The notes under the pieces: model-generated | Told to the model about the DNA's origin: nothing | The model's input: the letters and a program-made list of their open reading frames with translations, nothing else | Databases searched by the model: none | Source: CAZKWG01 sp964615375 | GTDB taxonomy: Bacteria; Myxococcota_A; UBA796; CAZKWG01 | Direction: 5' to 3' | DNA length: 64,000 nucleotides | NCBI GenBank assembly: GCA_964615375.1 | Contig: CAZTOW010000032.1 | Coordinates: forward strand, 51,904-115,903 | In this document: piece after piece, positions 7,216-16,127 of the stretch | Layout: each line of letters opens with the position of its first letter | How positions within the stretch are numbered: position 1 is the first letter of the stretch | Program-made: the position numbers and the translations under genes

Positions 7216-10200
7216 GTATCGAGCTCCAGAGGGTACTCCACGACCAGACGCCAGCCTGGTTCAGTCGGGGCCTGGCTTACCGGGGCCTCGGAGCGCAGCC
7301 AGACGACACCGTTGGCCTTCTCCTCGACCACAGCGGCCAGAGCCTCCGCACAGGTGCGGTGTCCAAGCTGCTCCAGCACCCAGCCCAGGCGCTGGACAGT
7401 AGGAGAAGGCCAGCCCTGCGCCACCATCGCGAGGAGCACGGGATCGAGCTCCTCTCCAAGCTCGACCAGCACACTGGCCGCAGCGTCGATTCCACCCATG
7501 AGGGGCGCGTGTTCCACCAGCTCCAGCGCCGTCTGCTCAGGCGTGCTGACGTTCATGGTACCCGTCTCGGTGTTCACGCGCCTGGGCTCACCACGGATCT
7601 CAGCCGCGATGAAGGCGATCCAGGATCCACCAATCTTCACACGCGGGCGCTCGGCTGGTACGAGGACCTGAAAGTCCTGAGGAGCCTGGGGCGCGGCTCC
7701 GTAGAGCGCGGCGGCGCTGCGCAGACCTACGCGGTAGGGCAGACCGGCCCAGTCCATCCACTCCTGGATGTACCAGTCGGGCGGCGGTGCGCCGACCTCG
7801 CGCCAGCGGAGCGGCACCACGACGTGGAAGCCTGATTCGGGGCTCACGACACGGCGGTCCTCGCGCAACCTGCGCAGCGCGCGCTCCAGGCTCTCCAGTT
7901 CGTCCTGGATCTCGGCATGCGCCTGCTCCGTGGTGAAGGTGTAGCGTCCAGCGATCTCCAGGTGATCAATCCAGACTCGAAGGCGATCCTCAGCGCCCGG
8001 GGGCGAGGGGTGATCCTCCAAGAGCAGGCTGAGTCCGGAGTCCCAGAATCCCGCACTCCGATCTTGATCTTCGGCGAGCGCACGCAGGACGCGGGCCGCG
8101 ACGGGCCAGCGTGTGCGAAGCACTTCAACCTGGGTGCGGTAGTGCGACGCTCGTCGACGTTCGGGATTCCCGCCGCCGTCCAAGGAGCGCCAACTCGCTC
8201 CGCCGGAGTTGATGACCCCGCTTACGATCCCCTGCTCGACGTCGCTCGTGTCGCGCAGGCGCTCCAGCACCTGGCACACCGCCTCGGGTGGCCACTGCCC
8301 TCCCGCGTCGGCCGGAGCACGGGCGAGGATCTGGCCGATGTGTATATCGGCCACGGCCTGGAGCCCACGCTGCCGTGCCAGCGCCCTCGCCTCGTCGATC
8401 CAGCGCAGGAGCCGCACAGGATCGACGCTCGCTTCGTCATGGGTGCCGGGGAGCCGGTCCCAGAGACGGAGGAGGCGGTAGGCGTTCTCGGCAGCCCTGC
8501 GCTCTAACTCGGAAGGTGGACGAGGCGGAGCCTCAGCGGGAGCATAGCGCAGGGAAAGTACATCCAAGAAGAATGCTGGGTCCTCGCTCAGGCGACGAAA
8601 GACGTGAACTGGCCTGTAGCCCGTGAACTCCAACGCCGGGAGGTAAGACCACTCGAGACGCGAGAGCGTCTCTTCCCAGGCCGGACCGGCCTGAGAGAGC
8701 GCATCGAACAGCACCTTCAGCTCATGTGGTTCTGGGAGTTCACCCCTCTCCATGCACATGTCAAGGAAGCGAGTCAACTCCTCTGGCAGAACGGGTACCA
8801 GGCTCCAGACATCGCTTGTGCCTGCGCGCTTCGTCTTCCGCTCCGCATCTCCGAACGCCATCGTGAGCAGACCGGTCGCGTCGCGGAAACGCCCAACGCG
8901 CATCAACTCCTCGACCACATGGCGAAGATCTACATTCCAAGGCAGAGCTTGAACTTGTGACCAGTAAAGTCGTCGAGCGTCCTCCCCCTGCGCTTCGACC
9001 AGTGTCCAAACCTCTGGTCGGACCTGAAGTCCAAGAGCCAGCTCGGCACGCCCCAGGGGCTCGCGAGCGAGCGCGATAACCTCAGCGATCTCCAATCCGT
9101 GTTCGCGGACCCGGAGACCGTATGCGATGGCGGGCCGAAGCAGGGAGAGCTCCTTAGGCACCAGGACAGGCGGAAGGTTAATTATGATACGTAGAGTCTC
9201 GACCTCTGCGACCTGACCAAGCGTAGAAGCGAACACATGCGGACTGATACATCCTGCTGCGAGCCGCAATAGGGCCTCGGGCCCGTGCTCCTCCAAGATC
9301 CTGCGCATTGCCGCCTGGCGAGCCGCCTCCAGTCGCTGCCTTCGCTCCTCCCAGCCTCCAGACTCGAGATCGGGCAGAGCCGCACCCTCGTCGAAGAGCC
9401 AACGACTGCTCTCCCAAAGCCCTGGCGGTGTGAGACGTGTGTACAATCGCTGAAGCGGCTTCAGTTGCTCCCGGCCCAATGCTACTTCGCTCTCAGGGTA
9501 CCGCATGTGCCTTGCGAGAACGCTGCGCAAAGCCGCCCACAACTCTCTCCGTTGAGCTTCCGAGAGCACTCCACCTGGTAAGCCCTCGACGATCTCCAGG
9601 ATACGCGGGAGATGCACATCCACCGAGAGCTGGTGTAGATGCGGCAAAACGCGGATCAGGCGATCCGGGCACTCCCTGACTCCCTCCACAACCCGATCCC
9701 AGATCGCCTGACGCATTCGGGTGGCGTCCTCCGGGCTCGGAGCCTCCTGCCACCCCCGCAGCCAGCCCTGAAAACGCGGCTTGTTTCCACCCATGGTGGT
9801 GTCGTGATGCTTCGGCAGAAGGCGCAACAGCAGATCGAAGGCGTGCTCCCGGTGCGTCAACGCGAGCCCATCGAGCGCCGCGATCTGCACGTCCACCGAC
9901 GCGGTGGTGTGCGGTCGCCAGTACAGGAAGATGCCGCGAAGCACATCCGGGATCCGGGTTGAACCCGGGGCCAGCACGACGAGGGACATCAGCAGCCGGG
10001 TCGCCTGTGCCAGATGGTCCGGGTGCCAGGCCAGCACCTCCAGCGCAGCGATCAGACCAGCGCCGTGATCCACCCGCTCCAGGGGCGCACCCACCTCGGG
10101 CCGTAGCAGCGCGCGCACAGTATCCGGCTCCCGCTCGATGAGGCGCTCCGCACAGCGCAGAAAGGTGTTGGGCGCCGCCTCCGCCAGGATCGTGAGATCA

Positions 10201-11750
10201 TGCCCTAGCGTGGCCCAACGCTCCCAGGGGCTGCCCTCAGCGAGGACATCCTGGACGATCAACTCGGACCAGCCCGCGCCGTTCAACTCCGAGGGTAGCT
10301 CCTCCGTCGCCAGCCAGACCAGCCCCTCCAGGACGCCTCGCCGCAGCGCCTCCGACCAGCGCGACACCTTGCCGCGCGCAGCCGCCAGCCATCGCTCCTC
10401 GGGAGGCAACTCAAAGCGGGGGTGGATCTCGCGGAGCACCTCCACGGTCAGCGTGTGGAAGCGCTCCAGGTCACGTGGGAGCAGGGCCTCTACACCCCTT
10501 CGCCAGGCGTCCAGGCGCGAGGACCAGCGCCAGACCCCGTCCTCCAGGACCAGGAGCGGCGAAGGTCCTCCGCTGTTGCGGCGAAGTAGCGCCTCCAACT
10601 CGGCGTCTCGCTCCAGGTTGAGGAGACGTCGAATCGCCTCCCCGTCGGCCTGATGGTCCTCTCGCCAGGCGCCTATGAGGAGCAGGGGGACGATCTCTGC
10701 AGGGATGGGAGGGGCCCGACCGTCCCCGAGCAGGCGGCGGAGCGCGACAAGGTCGCCTCGGCTCGCGCGGGCGAGCCGATCGGCCTCGGCTTCGGGAAGC
10801 CCCATCCGGGTGAGCTCCACGGCCATCCGCCTCGGGTCCAGGCTCTCCAGCATGAGCGCCTCGCGCGCAGGCAGCTCGAACCCCGTGACCAGCACATGGT
10901 GCCCCCGCCTCGCGGTAGCGCGCGCCTCTCCCAGGCTCCCATCCGGGGCCACCACCAGTGCCCCTCGGTTCGTCCGCCCCACACGCCTCAGCTCATCATC
11001 GCCCTGGACCAGGACCGCCCGATCCTGCTGCCGTCTCCGCTCCTCCGGGGGCAGGGTGAGCAGGCAGGCGTAGAGGAAGGCCACGCCCTCCTCGGCGTCG
11101 GCGACCCGGACGGCCAGCGCCTCGGGCGGGCCCGACAACCAGCGGAGCAGCGCCTCCTGCTCCTGCTCCCGGCCCAGCCGAGGCAGCACCTCACTGATGG
11201 GCGGAGAAGTCTGGAGCGACCACGCCTCCCACCACCGCTCCAGGCTCTGGGCCCGGCAAGCGAGAGCGAGGTGCTCGCAGAGCCAGGCGGAGGCGGGTTC
11301 GGAGCATGATAGCCATTGTTCCAGGTCGTCCGCGTCATAGGCGCGCACCTCGCGCCAGACCTTCTCTTTCCTCCGCTCGAGGACCCAGTCCTCTTTCCCA
11401 CGCCAGCGCCGCGGAGTGACGAAGACATAGGTCGCCTCACGCAGGCCGAAGGTGGAGGCGGCGGCGGCGCTCTTCGTCCGTTTGCGATAATCCTGGCTGG
11501 CCTTTTCCGCTGGATCTCTGCCGGAGCCCAGCTCCCAAACCGAATAGCCCGCGGGGACGAATGGGGTCGCCTCTGCGTTCTCCACGACGCCGTCGAATCC
11601 TGGACGCCGCACGCCCTCGCCAGCCGGGAAATGGTACCGGTGGAGCTTCGGGGTGGTGGAGTGGATCAGCCTGCGGATCAACTCGGGGAGATAGGACTCG
11701 CAATCCCTGCGATCCGCCCACTGCTCCAGCGCTGTACCGTCGAGGCGCAT
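7212..11750 (-). CDS. Giant fusion: nuclease-like N-terminus, degenerate NTPase-like and helical middle, AbiEi antitoxin C-terminus
   Basis: 1512 residues in one uninterrupted frame. Residues about 20-150 look like a PD-(D/E)xK-type endonuclease domain (GFDGVVEN with Asp53, SVWELGSG with Glu73, EKASQDYRKRTK, then TYVFVTPRRWRGKEDW and YDADDLEQWL). Residues about 190-345 resemble a STAND-like NTPase with no recognisable Walker A; roughly 350-1260 are helical, repeat-like and unassigned. Residues about 1268-1512 (bases 7215-7949) are a full AbiEi: winged helix (GRYTFTTEQAHAEI ... RRVVSPESGFHVVVP), VGAPPPDWYIQEWM, RVGLRSAAALYGAAPQAPQ, VSTPEQTALELV and VQRLGWVLEQLGH. The family antitoxin represses the operon and neutralises AbiEii. 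I see no internal start that could yield a separate antitoxin. Nuclease and sensor roles are inferred. Confidence 0.8.
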   Translation of the reverse strand: MRLDGTALEQWADRRDCESYLPELIRRLIHSTTPKLHRYHFPAGEGVRRPGFDGVVENAEATPFVPAGYSVWELGSGRDPAEKASQDYRKRTKSAAAASTFGLREATYVFVTPRRWRGKEDWVLERRKEKVWREVRAYDADDLEQWLSCSEPASAWLCEHLALACRAQSLERWWEAWSLQTSPPISEVLPRLGREQEQEALLRWLSGPPEALAVRVADAEEGVAFLYACLLTLPPEERRRQQDRAVLVQGDDELRRVGRTNRGALVVAPDGSLGEARATARRGHHVLVTGFELPAREALMLESLDPRRMAVELTRMGLPEAEADRLARASRGDLVALRRLLGDGRAPPIPAEIVPLLLIGAWREDHQADGEAIRRLLNLERDAELEALLRRNSGGPSPLLVLEDGVWRWSSRLDAWRRGVEALLPRDLERFHTLTVEVLREIHPRFELPPEERWLAAARGKVSRWSEALRRGVLEGLVWLATEELPSELNGAGWSELIVQDVLAEGSPWERWATLGHDLTILAEAAPNTFLRCAERLIEREPDTVRALLRPEVGAPLERVDHGAGLIAALEVLAWHPDHLAQATRLLMSLVVLAPGSTRIPDVLRGIFLYWRPHTTASVDVQIAALDGLALTHREHAFDLLLRLLPKHHDTTMGGNKPRFQGWLRGWQEAPSPEDATRMRQAIWDRVVEGVRECPDRLIRVLPHLHQLSVDVHLPRILEIVEGLPGGVLSEAQRRELWAALRSVLARHMRYPESEVALGREQLKPLQRLYTRLTPPGLWESSRWLFDEGAALPDLESGGWEERRQRLEAARQAAMRRILEEHGPEALLRLAAGCISPHVFASTLGQVAEVETLRIIINLPPVLVPKELSLLRPAIAYGLRVREHGLEIAEVIALAREPLGRAELALGLQVRPEVWTLVEAQGEDARRLYWSQVQALPWNVDLRHVVEELMRVGRFRDATGLLTMAFGDAERKTKRAGTSDVWSLVPVLPEELTRFLDMCMERGELPEPHELKVLFDALSQAGPAWEETLSRLEWSYLPALEFTGYRPVHVFRRLSEDPAFFLDVLSLRYAPAEAPPRPPSELERRAAENAYRLLRLWDRLPGTHDEASVDPVRLLRWIDEARALARQRGLQAVADIHIGQILARAPADAGGQWPPEAVCQVLERLRDTSDVEQGIVSGVINSGGASWRSLDGGGNPERRRASHYRTQVEVLRTRWPVAARVLRALAEDQDRSAGFWDSGLSLLLEDHPSPPGAEDRLRVWIDHLEIAGRYTFTTEQAHAEIQDELESLERALRRLREDRRVVSPESGFHVVVPLRWREVGAPPPDWYIQEWMDWAGLPYRVGLRSAAALYGAAPQAPQDFQVLVPAERPRVKIGGSWIAFIAAEIRGEPRRVNTETGTMNVSTPEQTALELVEHAPLMGGIDAAASVLVELGEELDPVLLAMVAQGWPSPTVQRLGWVLEQLGHRTCAEALAAVVEEKANGVVWLRSEAPVSQAPTEPGWRLVVEYPLELDT

Positions 11751-11768
11751 ACGGTCTTCTAACCGACC

Positions 11769-12101
11769 TCACTCCCCCGCACACCGCGCCCACACCTCCA
11801 GCGCGTACCGATCGTCCTCCGGCACCGTGATGCTCGGCGGCATCGTGGCGTCCTCCCCGGTCGCCACGACCAGGATCCGCTCCCGCCAGGAGAGCGCCTC
11901 GGCCTCGGTGTCGAAGGTCACGCCCTCGGGGGCGCCGTGGCGGTTGGCGGCGGTGCTGGCGTGGCAGGGCTGGCACCACTGGGTGATGAGCGCCTCGCCG
12001 CGGCTCTCCCAGGTGACGGTGGGGGCGTCGGCGCAGAAGGGGTCCGCGCTGTCTGCGCCCTTGTCCGCGCAGCCCAGCAGCAGGAGCGGCGCGAGCCTCA
12101 T
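11769..12101 (-). CDS. Small cytochrome-c-like lipoprotein
   Basis: A 110-residue lipoprotein: MRLAPLLLLGCADKG gives a short signal with lipobox LLLGC, followed by an Asp-rich linker and one haem-binding-type CxxCH motif (WCQPCHAS), with a Met-containing stretch (EDATMPPSIT) that could supply the sixth haem ligand. It resembles the single-CxxCH cytochrome-c-type domains found beside DUF1501/DUF1549 proteins. The ATG at 12101 overlaps the stop of the upstream DUF1501 gene by 4 nt, so they are co-translated; upstream in-frame codons belong to that gene. Confidence 0.7.
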   Translation of the reverse strand: MRLAPLLLLGCADKGADSADPFCADAPTVTWESRGEALITQWCQPCHASTAANRHGAPEGVTFDTEAEALSWRERILVVATGEDATMPPSITVPEDDRYALEVWARCAGE

Positions 12102-13366
12102 GCGATCACGGCCTCCAGGATCTCCGCGTCCACGTCCTGATCCTTGGGGTCCAGATCGCACAAGGCCAGGATGGTGGCGCCGATCACGTCGTTGCCGATG
12201 GCGGTGCCGCCCTCGTCCACCTCGCCCGAGCTGGGGCTGACCCGCTGGCCGTACTGCCCCTCGTCGAAGCCGCCCACGACGCGATCCCCGGACACGCCCG
12301 CCCCCACGAACATGGCGCTGGTGTAGGGCCAGTGATCCTTGCCGCCCGATCCGTTCTGGAAGGGCGTGCGCCCCATCTCCGAGAGCACGACCACGGTCGT
12401 CTCGTCCAGCAGCGTCTCTCCAACCATCCCCGGCGCGGCGGCGAGCATGTCCAGCAAGGTGGACAGATCGGCGAAGAGGCCCTCGAAGAGCACGTTCTGG
12501 TCAGCGTCGTTGTTGGCGTGGGTGTCCCACTCGACGGCCGAGTCGCTCATCGGGTAGGCGATGGAGACACAGCGGGAGAGGTCGTTGGTGAACGCGCGGA
12601 TGGCGAGCTCGGACTGCCCGGAGAAGCTGGTGTCGGTGCTGAGGTCCACGCTGTCGGCCAGGGCCTTGAGCCGGCTGGCCCGGTCGAGCGCGATCTCGTA
12701 GCTCTCCAGCGCGCTCTGCCTCGCGACGGTGTCCCGAGCCGCCTTCCTGCGCGCCGCGGCGTCGGCCAGGTAGCGGTCCACCAGGCTCTGGGCGCCCGCG
12801 CTCGGCAGGGTGACGGAGGTGTCGCTGGTCTGGACGAGCTCGCCCGTCGCCAGCCCGGGGAGCTGGCCGCTGGTGCCGGCCCGCCCGATGTGGACGCCGT
12901 AGGGCCCGGCAAAGTTGGCCCCGCCGGCCACGAGGTAGGGGACGATGTGCTCCTCGGCGTGGGCCGCCGCCACCCGGCTCCCCCAGTCGGGGTAGGCCGC
13001 GTCCACCACGCCCGTCAGCATGAGCCGCGTGGCGCTGTGGTGGGAGATGCTGGGCACGTAGACCCCGTTGACCACCGCGGTCTGGGCCCCCCAGGTCTGG
13101 AAGAAGGAGAGCACGCTCGGACGCTCGGGGTGGTCCACGATGGGGATGTTCCCCACCTGCGTCTCTACGGCCAGGCTCTCCATGCTCACGGCCTCGCTGC
13201 CGAAGAGCGGGGCGAAGACGCGGGTCACGTCCCAGCCGCCCAGCGTCTGGACGATGAGCAGGCGGCGGTCGGATCCGCTCACGCTCGCCCGCGCCCGACG
13301 CGGCAGCAGCGCCCCGGCCAGCCCCGCGGCCACCCCGCTCAGCACCTGTCGGCGGTTCGGTCCCAT
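12098..13366 (-). CDS. DUF1501 family protein with Tat signal
   Basis: A 422-residue protein with a twin-arginine-type N-terminus (NRRQVLSGVAAGLAGALL ... ARA), so export in folded form is expected. The body matches DUF1501, a sulfatase/alkaline-phosphatase-fold family common in Planctomycetes and Myxococcota: LLIVQTLGGWDVTR, SHHSATRLMLTG, WDTHANN and VVVLSEMGRTPFQNGSGGKDHWP. The enzymatic activity of this family is not established. It sits between DUF1549-like and cytochrome-like lipoprotein genes, the usual partners, suggesting a periplasmic complex. Confidence 0.85.
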   Translation of the reverse strand: MGPNRRQVLSGVAAGLAGALLPRRARASVSGSDRRLLIVQTLGGWDVTRVFAPLFGSEAVSMESLAVETQVGNIPIVDHPERPSVLSFFQTWGAQTAVVNGVYVPSISHHSATRLMLTGVVDAAYPDWGSRVAAAHAEEHIVPYLVAGGANFAGPYGVHIGRAGTSGQLPGLATGELVQTSDTSVTLPSAGAQSLVDRYLADAAARRKAARDTVARQSALESYEIALDRASRLKALADSVDLSTDTSFSGQSELAIRAFTNDLSRCVSIAYPMSDSAVEWDTHANNDADQNVLFEGLFADLSTLLDMLAAAPGMVGETLLDETTVVVLSEMGRTPFQNGSGGKDHWPYTSAMFVGAGVSGDRVVGGFDEGQYGQRVSPSSGEVDEGGTAIGNDVIGATILALCDLDPKDQDVDAEILEAVIA

Positions 13367-13373
13367 GGCGCCC

Positions 13374-14981
13374 TCAGTATTGCAGGAAGTCGGGGTGACG
13401 GATCAGGGCCGAGAGCAACGCCGCCCAGGCCTGCTGGGGCGCGCCGGTCTCGGCCTCCAGCGCACGGTAGAGCTCCACCAGGGCTTGTACCTCCTCGTCG
13501 TCGCTGCCGAGCCGCCGCGTGTGGGCGCGCAGCACCAGGGCCTGGATCTGCGCCGTCAGCGCGGCGTCCTCGGGCGAGGCGGAGAGGTCCTCGGTCTCCC
13601 GGAAGAGGGTGCGCTCGCCCGCGGACAGGGCGGCCTCCTGGGTGACGGCGTAGCTGGCGGCGGCCTCGGCCAGGCGCTCGACCACCAGCTGCTCGGACGC
13701 CGAGTGGTCCGTGGCGGCCTGCGTCACGATGATGCCGTCCATGCCGCCCGCCAGCACCCGCACGCCCCAGGTGTCGTTGGCGAGCATGTCCATCTGCTCG
13801 TACTCCCAGGTGAAGCCCGTGAGCGCGGCGACCGCGCTGGAGAGCCGGGCCGCCGAGAGCCGCCGCACGGCCAGCGTCCCCTCCACCTCCGGGTCCGCTG
13901 AGCGGTAGTAAGGATCGGAGACGAGCGCGCGGTAGAGCGCCGCCGGCACCACGCCCCCGGCGAGGAAGTCCTCGCGGAAGCCGTTGAGGCGGTCGGTGTC
14001 CAGCGCGTCGGGCGCCTCACCGAAGAGGAAGCCGTAGGCCTGCTTCACCGCGCAGTCGATGAAGCGCCCGTCCCCGGCGATCTGGTTGCCCAGGTCGTAG
14101 AGATCCTCGCCCGGATCGCCGTACCAGCCGGGCGCGATGCCCGTGATGTCGTCCCAGTACAGCTCGCGGTTCGGGTAGTACCAGGCCGCCTCGCTGTAGC
14201 TCTCCGGGTGCATGCGCCAGTAGCCGAAGAAGTAGGACCCGATCGGGTCCAACACGACGTGACAGCTCACGCAGGTTGGATCCGTCTGCGCGCGGTCCTG
14301 GAGCTCGTCGAGGCTGGACGCCACGCTGCTGAACTCGACGGGCTGGTCGAAGCGGCTGTCGCAGACCAGCAGGCGGGCCACCGCCTCGGCGCGGCTGCGG
14401 TTGACGTTCTCCGCCGTGGACGTGTAGCGCCACCACAGCCCGTTGGTCGTCATCACGCCCGCGGCGGGGCGGCTGTCGGTGTAGCGGGCCTTCCGCCAGC
14501 CCTCCCCCTCTTCCAGCGCCTCCAGCGGCCAGGCGGCCAGCAGCGCGTCGTTGGCCATGGTCCAGTCGGCCGTGACCACCTCGGTCCAGGGGAGCCCGTC
14601 CTGCACCACGCGCTCGAGGATGCGCAGGGGCTCGTCGCCCACGGCGTGGGTGAAGCGCGCCTTGGCCCCCTGGTCCATGAACGTGCCGTCGCCGTCCACG
14701 CCCACGATGAACTTGTCGGCCCGGGTCTTGTAGAGATCGGCGTACCAGTAGAAGACCTGCTCGCCGAAGGCCGGGTCGGCGAGGAAGTCTTCGACTAGAT
14801 TATCTAGCTCGCTGGGGTCCGCCTCCACCGCCTCGATCTCGGCCTCGCTCGGGCGACGCCCGCGCAGGTCCAGGCTGACGCGCGCCAGCAGGGCGAGGTC
14901 GTCGAGGGGCGCAGGCCCGCTGTCCGCGGCGGGCTCGCCCCCGCAGCCCAGCAGCCCGACCAGCAGGAGGGGGCTCACCAT
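13374..14981 (-). CDS. DUF1549/DUF1588-like cytochrome-type lipoprotein
   Basis: A 535-residue lipoprotein (MVSPLLLVGLLGCGG, lipobox LLGC). The N-terminal LLARVSLDLRGRRPSEAEI stretch is DUF1549-like. A central TDPTCVSCHVVLDPIGSYFFGYWR is a CxxCH motif in the DUF1588 style, where a c-type haem may attach. A C-terminal segment (SAARLSSAVAALTGFTW ... AQTLVLRAHTRRLG-like helices) resembles DUF1592/1595-type domains. It lies 7 bp upstream of the DUF1501 gene in the same direction, the conserved pairing for these families. Function is unknown; an electron-transfer or polymer-processing envelope complex is possible. Confidence 0.75.
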   Translation of the reverse strand: MVSPLLLVGLLGCGGEPAADSGPAPLDDLALLARVSLDLRGRRPSEAEIEAVEADPSELDNLVEDFLADPAFGEQVFYWYADLYKTRADKFIVGVDGDGTFMDQGAKARFTHAVGDEPLRILERVVQDGLPWTEVVTADWTMANDALLAAWPLEALEEGEGWRKARYTDSRPAAGVMTTNGLWWRYTSTAENVNRSRAEAVARLLVCDSRFDQPVEFSSVASSLDELQDRAQTDPTCVSCHVVLDPIGSYFFGYWRMHPESYSEAAWYYPNRELYWDDITGIAPGWYGDPGEDLYDLGNQIAGDGRFIDCAVKQAYGFLFGEAPDALDTDRLNGFREDFLAGGVVPAALYRALVSDPYYRSADPEVEGTLAVRRLSAARLSSAVAALTGFTWEYEQMDMLANDTWGVRVLAGGMDGIIVTQAATDHSASEQLVVERLAEAAASYAVTQEAALSAGERTLFRETEDLSASPEDAALTAQIQALVLRAHTRRLGSDDEEVQALVELYRALEAETGAPQQAWAALLSALIRHPDFLQY

Positions 14982-15967
14982 GGCGCGCTCTCCCAGACGA
15001 GGATGGGGCTCAGGTCCACGCAGACCTCCTCCCCCGTCTCCAGGGGGGCGCAGGCGCCGCAGACGCCCTCCAGCGAGTCGTCGATGACGAAGACGAGCTC
15101 GTACCAGTCCGCCGTGTCGGCGTCGCGGATCGAGAGGGAGAAGCTGGACAGATCACCGGCCGTGCACGCCTTGGAGCCGTCCAGCGGCGCGAACACGGTC
15201 AGGTCGATCTTCGCCGTGTCGAAGCGCTCGGCGAAGCCCGTGAGGTTGCCCGCCAGCGTGACGTGCTTCATGTCCTCGTCCGGGTTGACCTCGGCCCAGC
15301 TCCACATCCCGGGGCGCACGCCGTCGGCCATCCAGGTGTCGGACGCCGCGGAGCCGGTCCAGTGCGAGGGGCCGTCCATGAAGCTGAAGAAGCTGACCCG
15401 CCCGTCATCGGCCATGCCCATGCCCTGCATGGCCGTGCACGAGCAGTTGAAGTCGATGGAGCTGTCCGGGTTGTAGATGTCGGTCTGCCCGCGGATGCCG
15501 TTGCCGTAGAACAGGTAGCCGTCGAAGCTGGGGCTGGACCCCATGATCTCCGAGATGATGTCCACGTTGCCCGCCGGGATGTCGATGGCGTCCCAGGTCC
15601 AGGTGGTCATCGGGCCCTTGAACCACACGCTCTGGTTGCCCTCGCACACGCCGTCCCAGTAGCGCATGTCGCCCGTGGTCTCGGCGGTGGTCTCGGTCTG
15701 CTCCGGGCACCACTCGAAGCTGTAGCTCATCGCCTCGTAGTAGGAGGAGAGCACCGGGGCGGCGTTGATGGTGCGCGCGCGGTCGATCAGCGCCTGCACG
15801 GCGGCGCTCAGATCCTCGGCGGAGGCTGCCTCTTCCGGCGAGCTGCCCTCCCAGCTCCAGCCGCTCGGCGCCCCGCCGGTCTCCTCGCCAGCGCCCGCGC
15901 CCCCCGCGCACCCGCCGAGGAGGAGCAGGCACCCGAGCCGGGTCGGCGCTGCGCGGACGGCTGACAC
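14975..15967 (-). CDS. Lipoprotein of unknown function, first gene of the DUF1549/DUF1501 operon
   Basis: A 330-residue lipoprotein. The start is a GTG at 15967 with AGGAG 6 nt upstream; it gives a signal peptide ending LLLLGGC. The longer open frame upstream only translates the tandem G-rich repeats. The mature protein is Trp/Asp/Gly-rich with several Cys (EWCPEQTE, GVCEGN, NCSCTAMQG, GVCGACAP), probably disulfide-bonded, and beta-rich. I recognise no family. Its 3' end overlaps the start of the DUF1549-like gene by 7 bp, so it probably belongs to the same envelope complex. Confidence 0.6.
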   Translation of the reverse strand: MSAVRAAPTRLGCLLLLGGCAGGAGAGEETGGAPSGWSWEGSSPEEAASAEDLSAAVQALIDRARTINAAPVLSSYYEAMSYSFEWCPEQTETTAETTGDMRYWDGVCEGNQSVWFKGPMTTWTWDAIDIPAGNVDIISEIMGSSPSFDGYLFYGNGIRGQTDIYNPDSSIDFNCSCTAMQGMGMADDGRVSFFSFMDGPSHWTGSAASDTWMADGVRPGMWSWAEVNPDEDMKHVTLAGNLTGFAERFDTAKIDLTVFAPLDGSKACTAGDLSSFSLSIRDADTADWYELVFVIDDSLEGVCGACAPLETGEEVCVDLSPILVWESAPW

Positions 15968-16011
15968 GTCGTCTCCTGGGAGATCACCGTAGCCGGGGGG
16001 GCCCGGGGGGG

Positions 16012-16126
16012 CAACAGGGAAGGGAGGGGAGGGGCAACAGGGAAGGGAGGGGAGGGGCAACAGGGAAGGGAGGGGTGGGGCAACAGGGAAGGGAGGGGTG
16101 GGGCAACAGGGAACGGGGGTGGGGTG
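16012..16126. repeat. 23-bp G-rich tandem repeat (five copies)
   Basis: Copies start at 16012, 16035, 16058, 16081 and 16104, an exact 23-base period. Each begins CAACAGGGAAGGGAGGGG and ends with a further GGGG block preceded by A or T; the last copy is diverged. Runs of three to four G separated by short linkers make the plus strand a candidate G-quadruplex former. It lies between the 3' end of the RloB-like gene and the start of the lipoprotein operon. Confidence 0.9.
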
Positions 16127-16127
16127 G

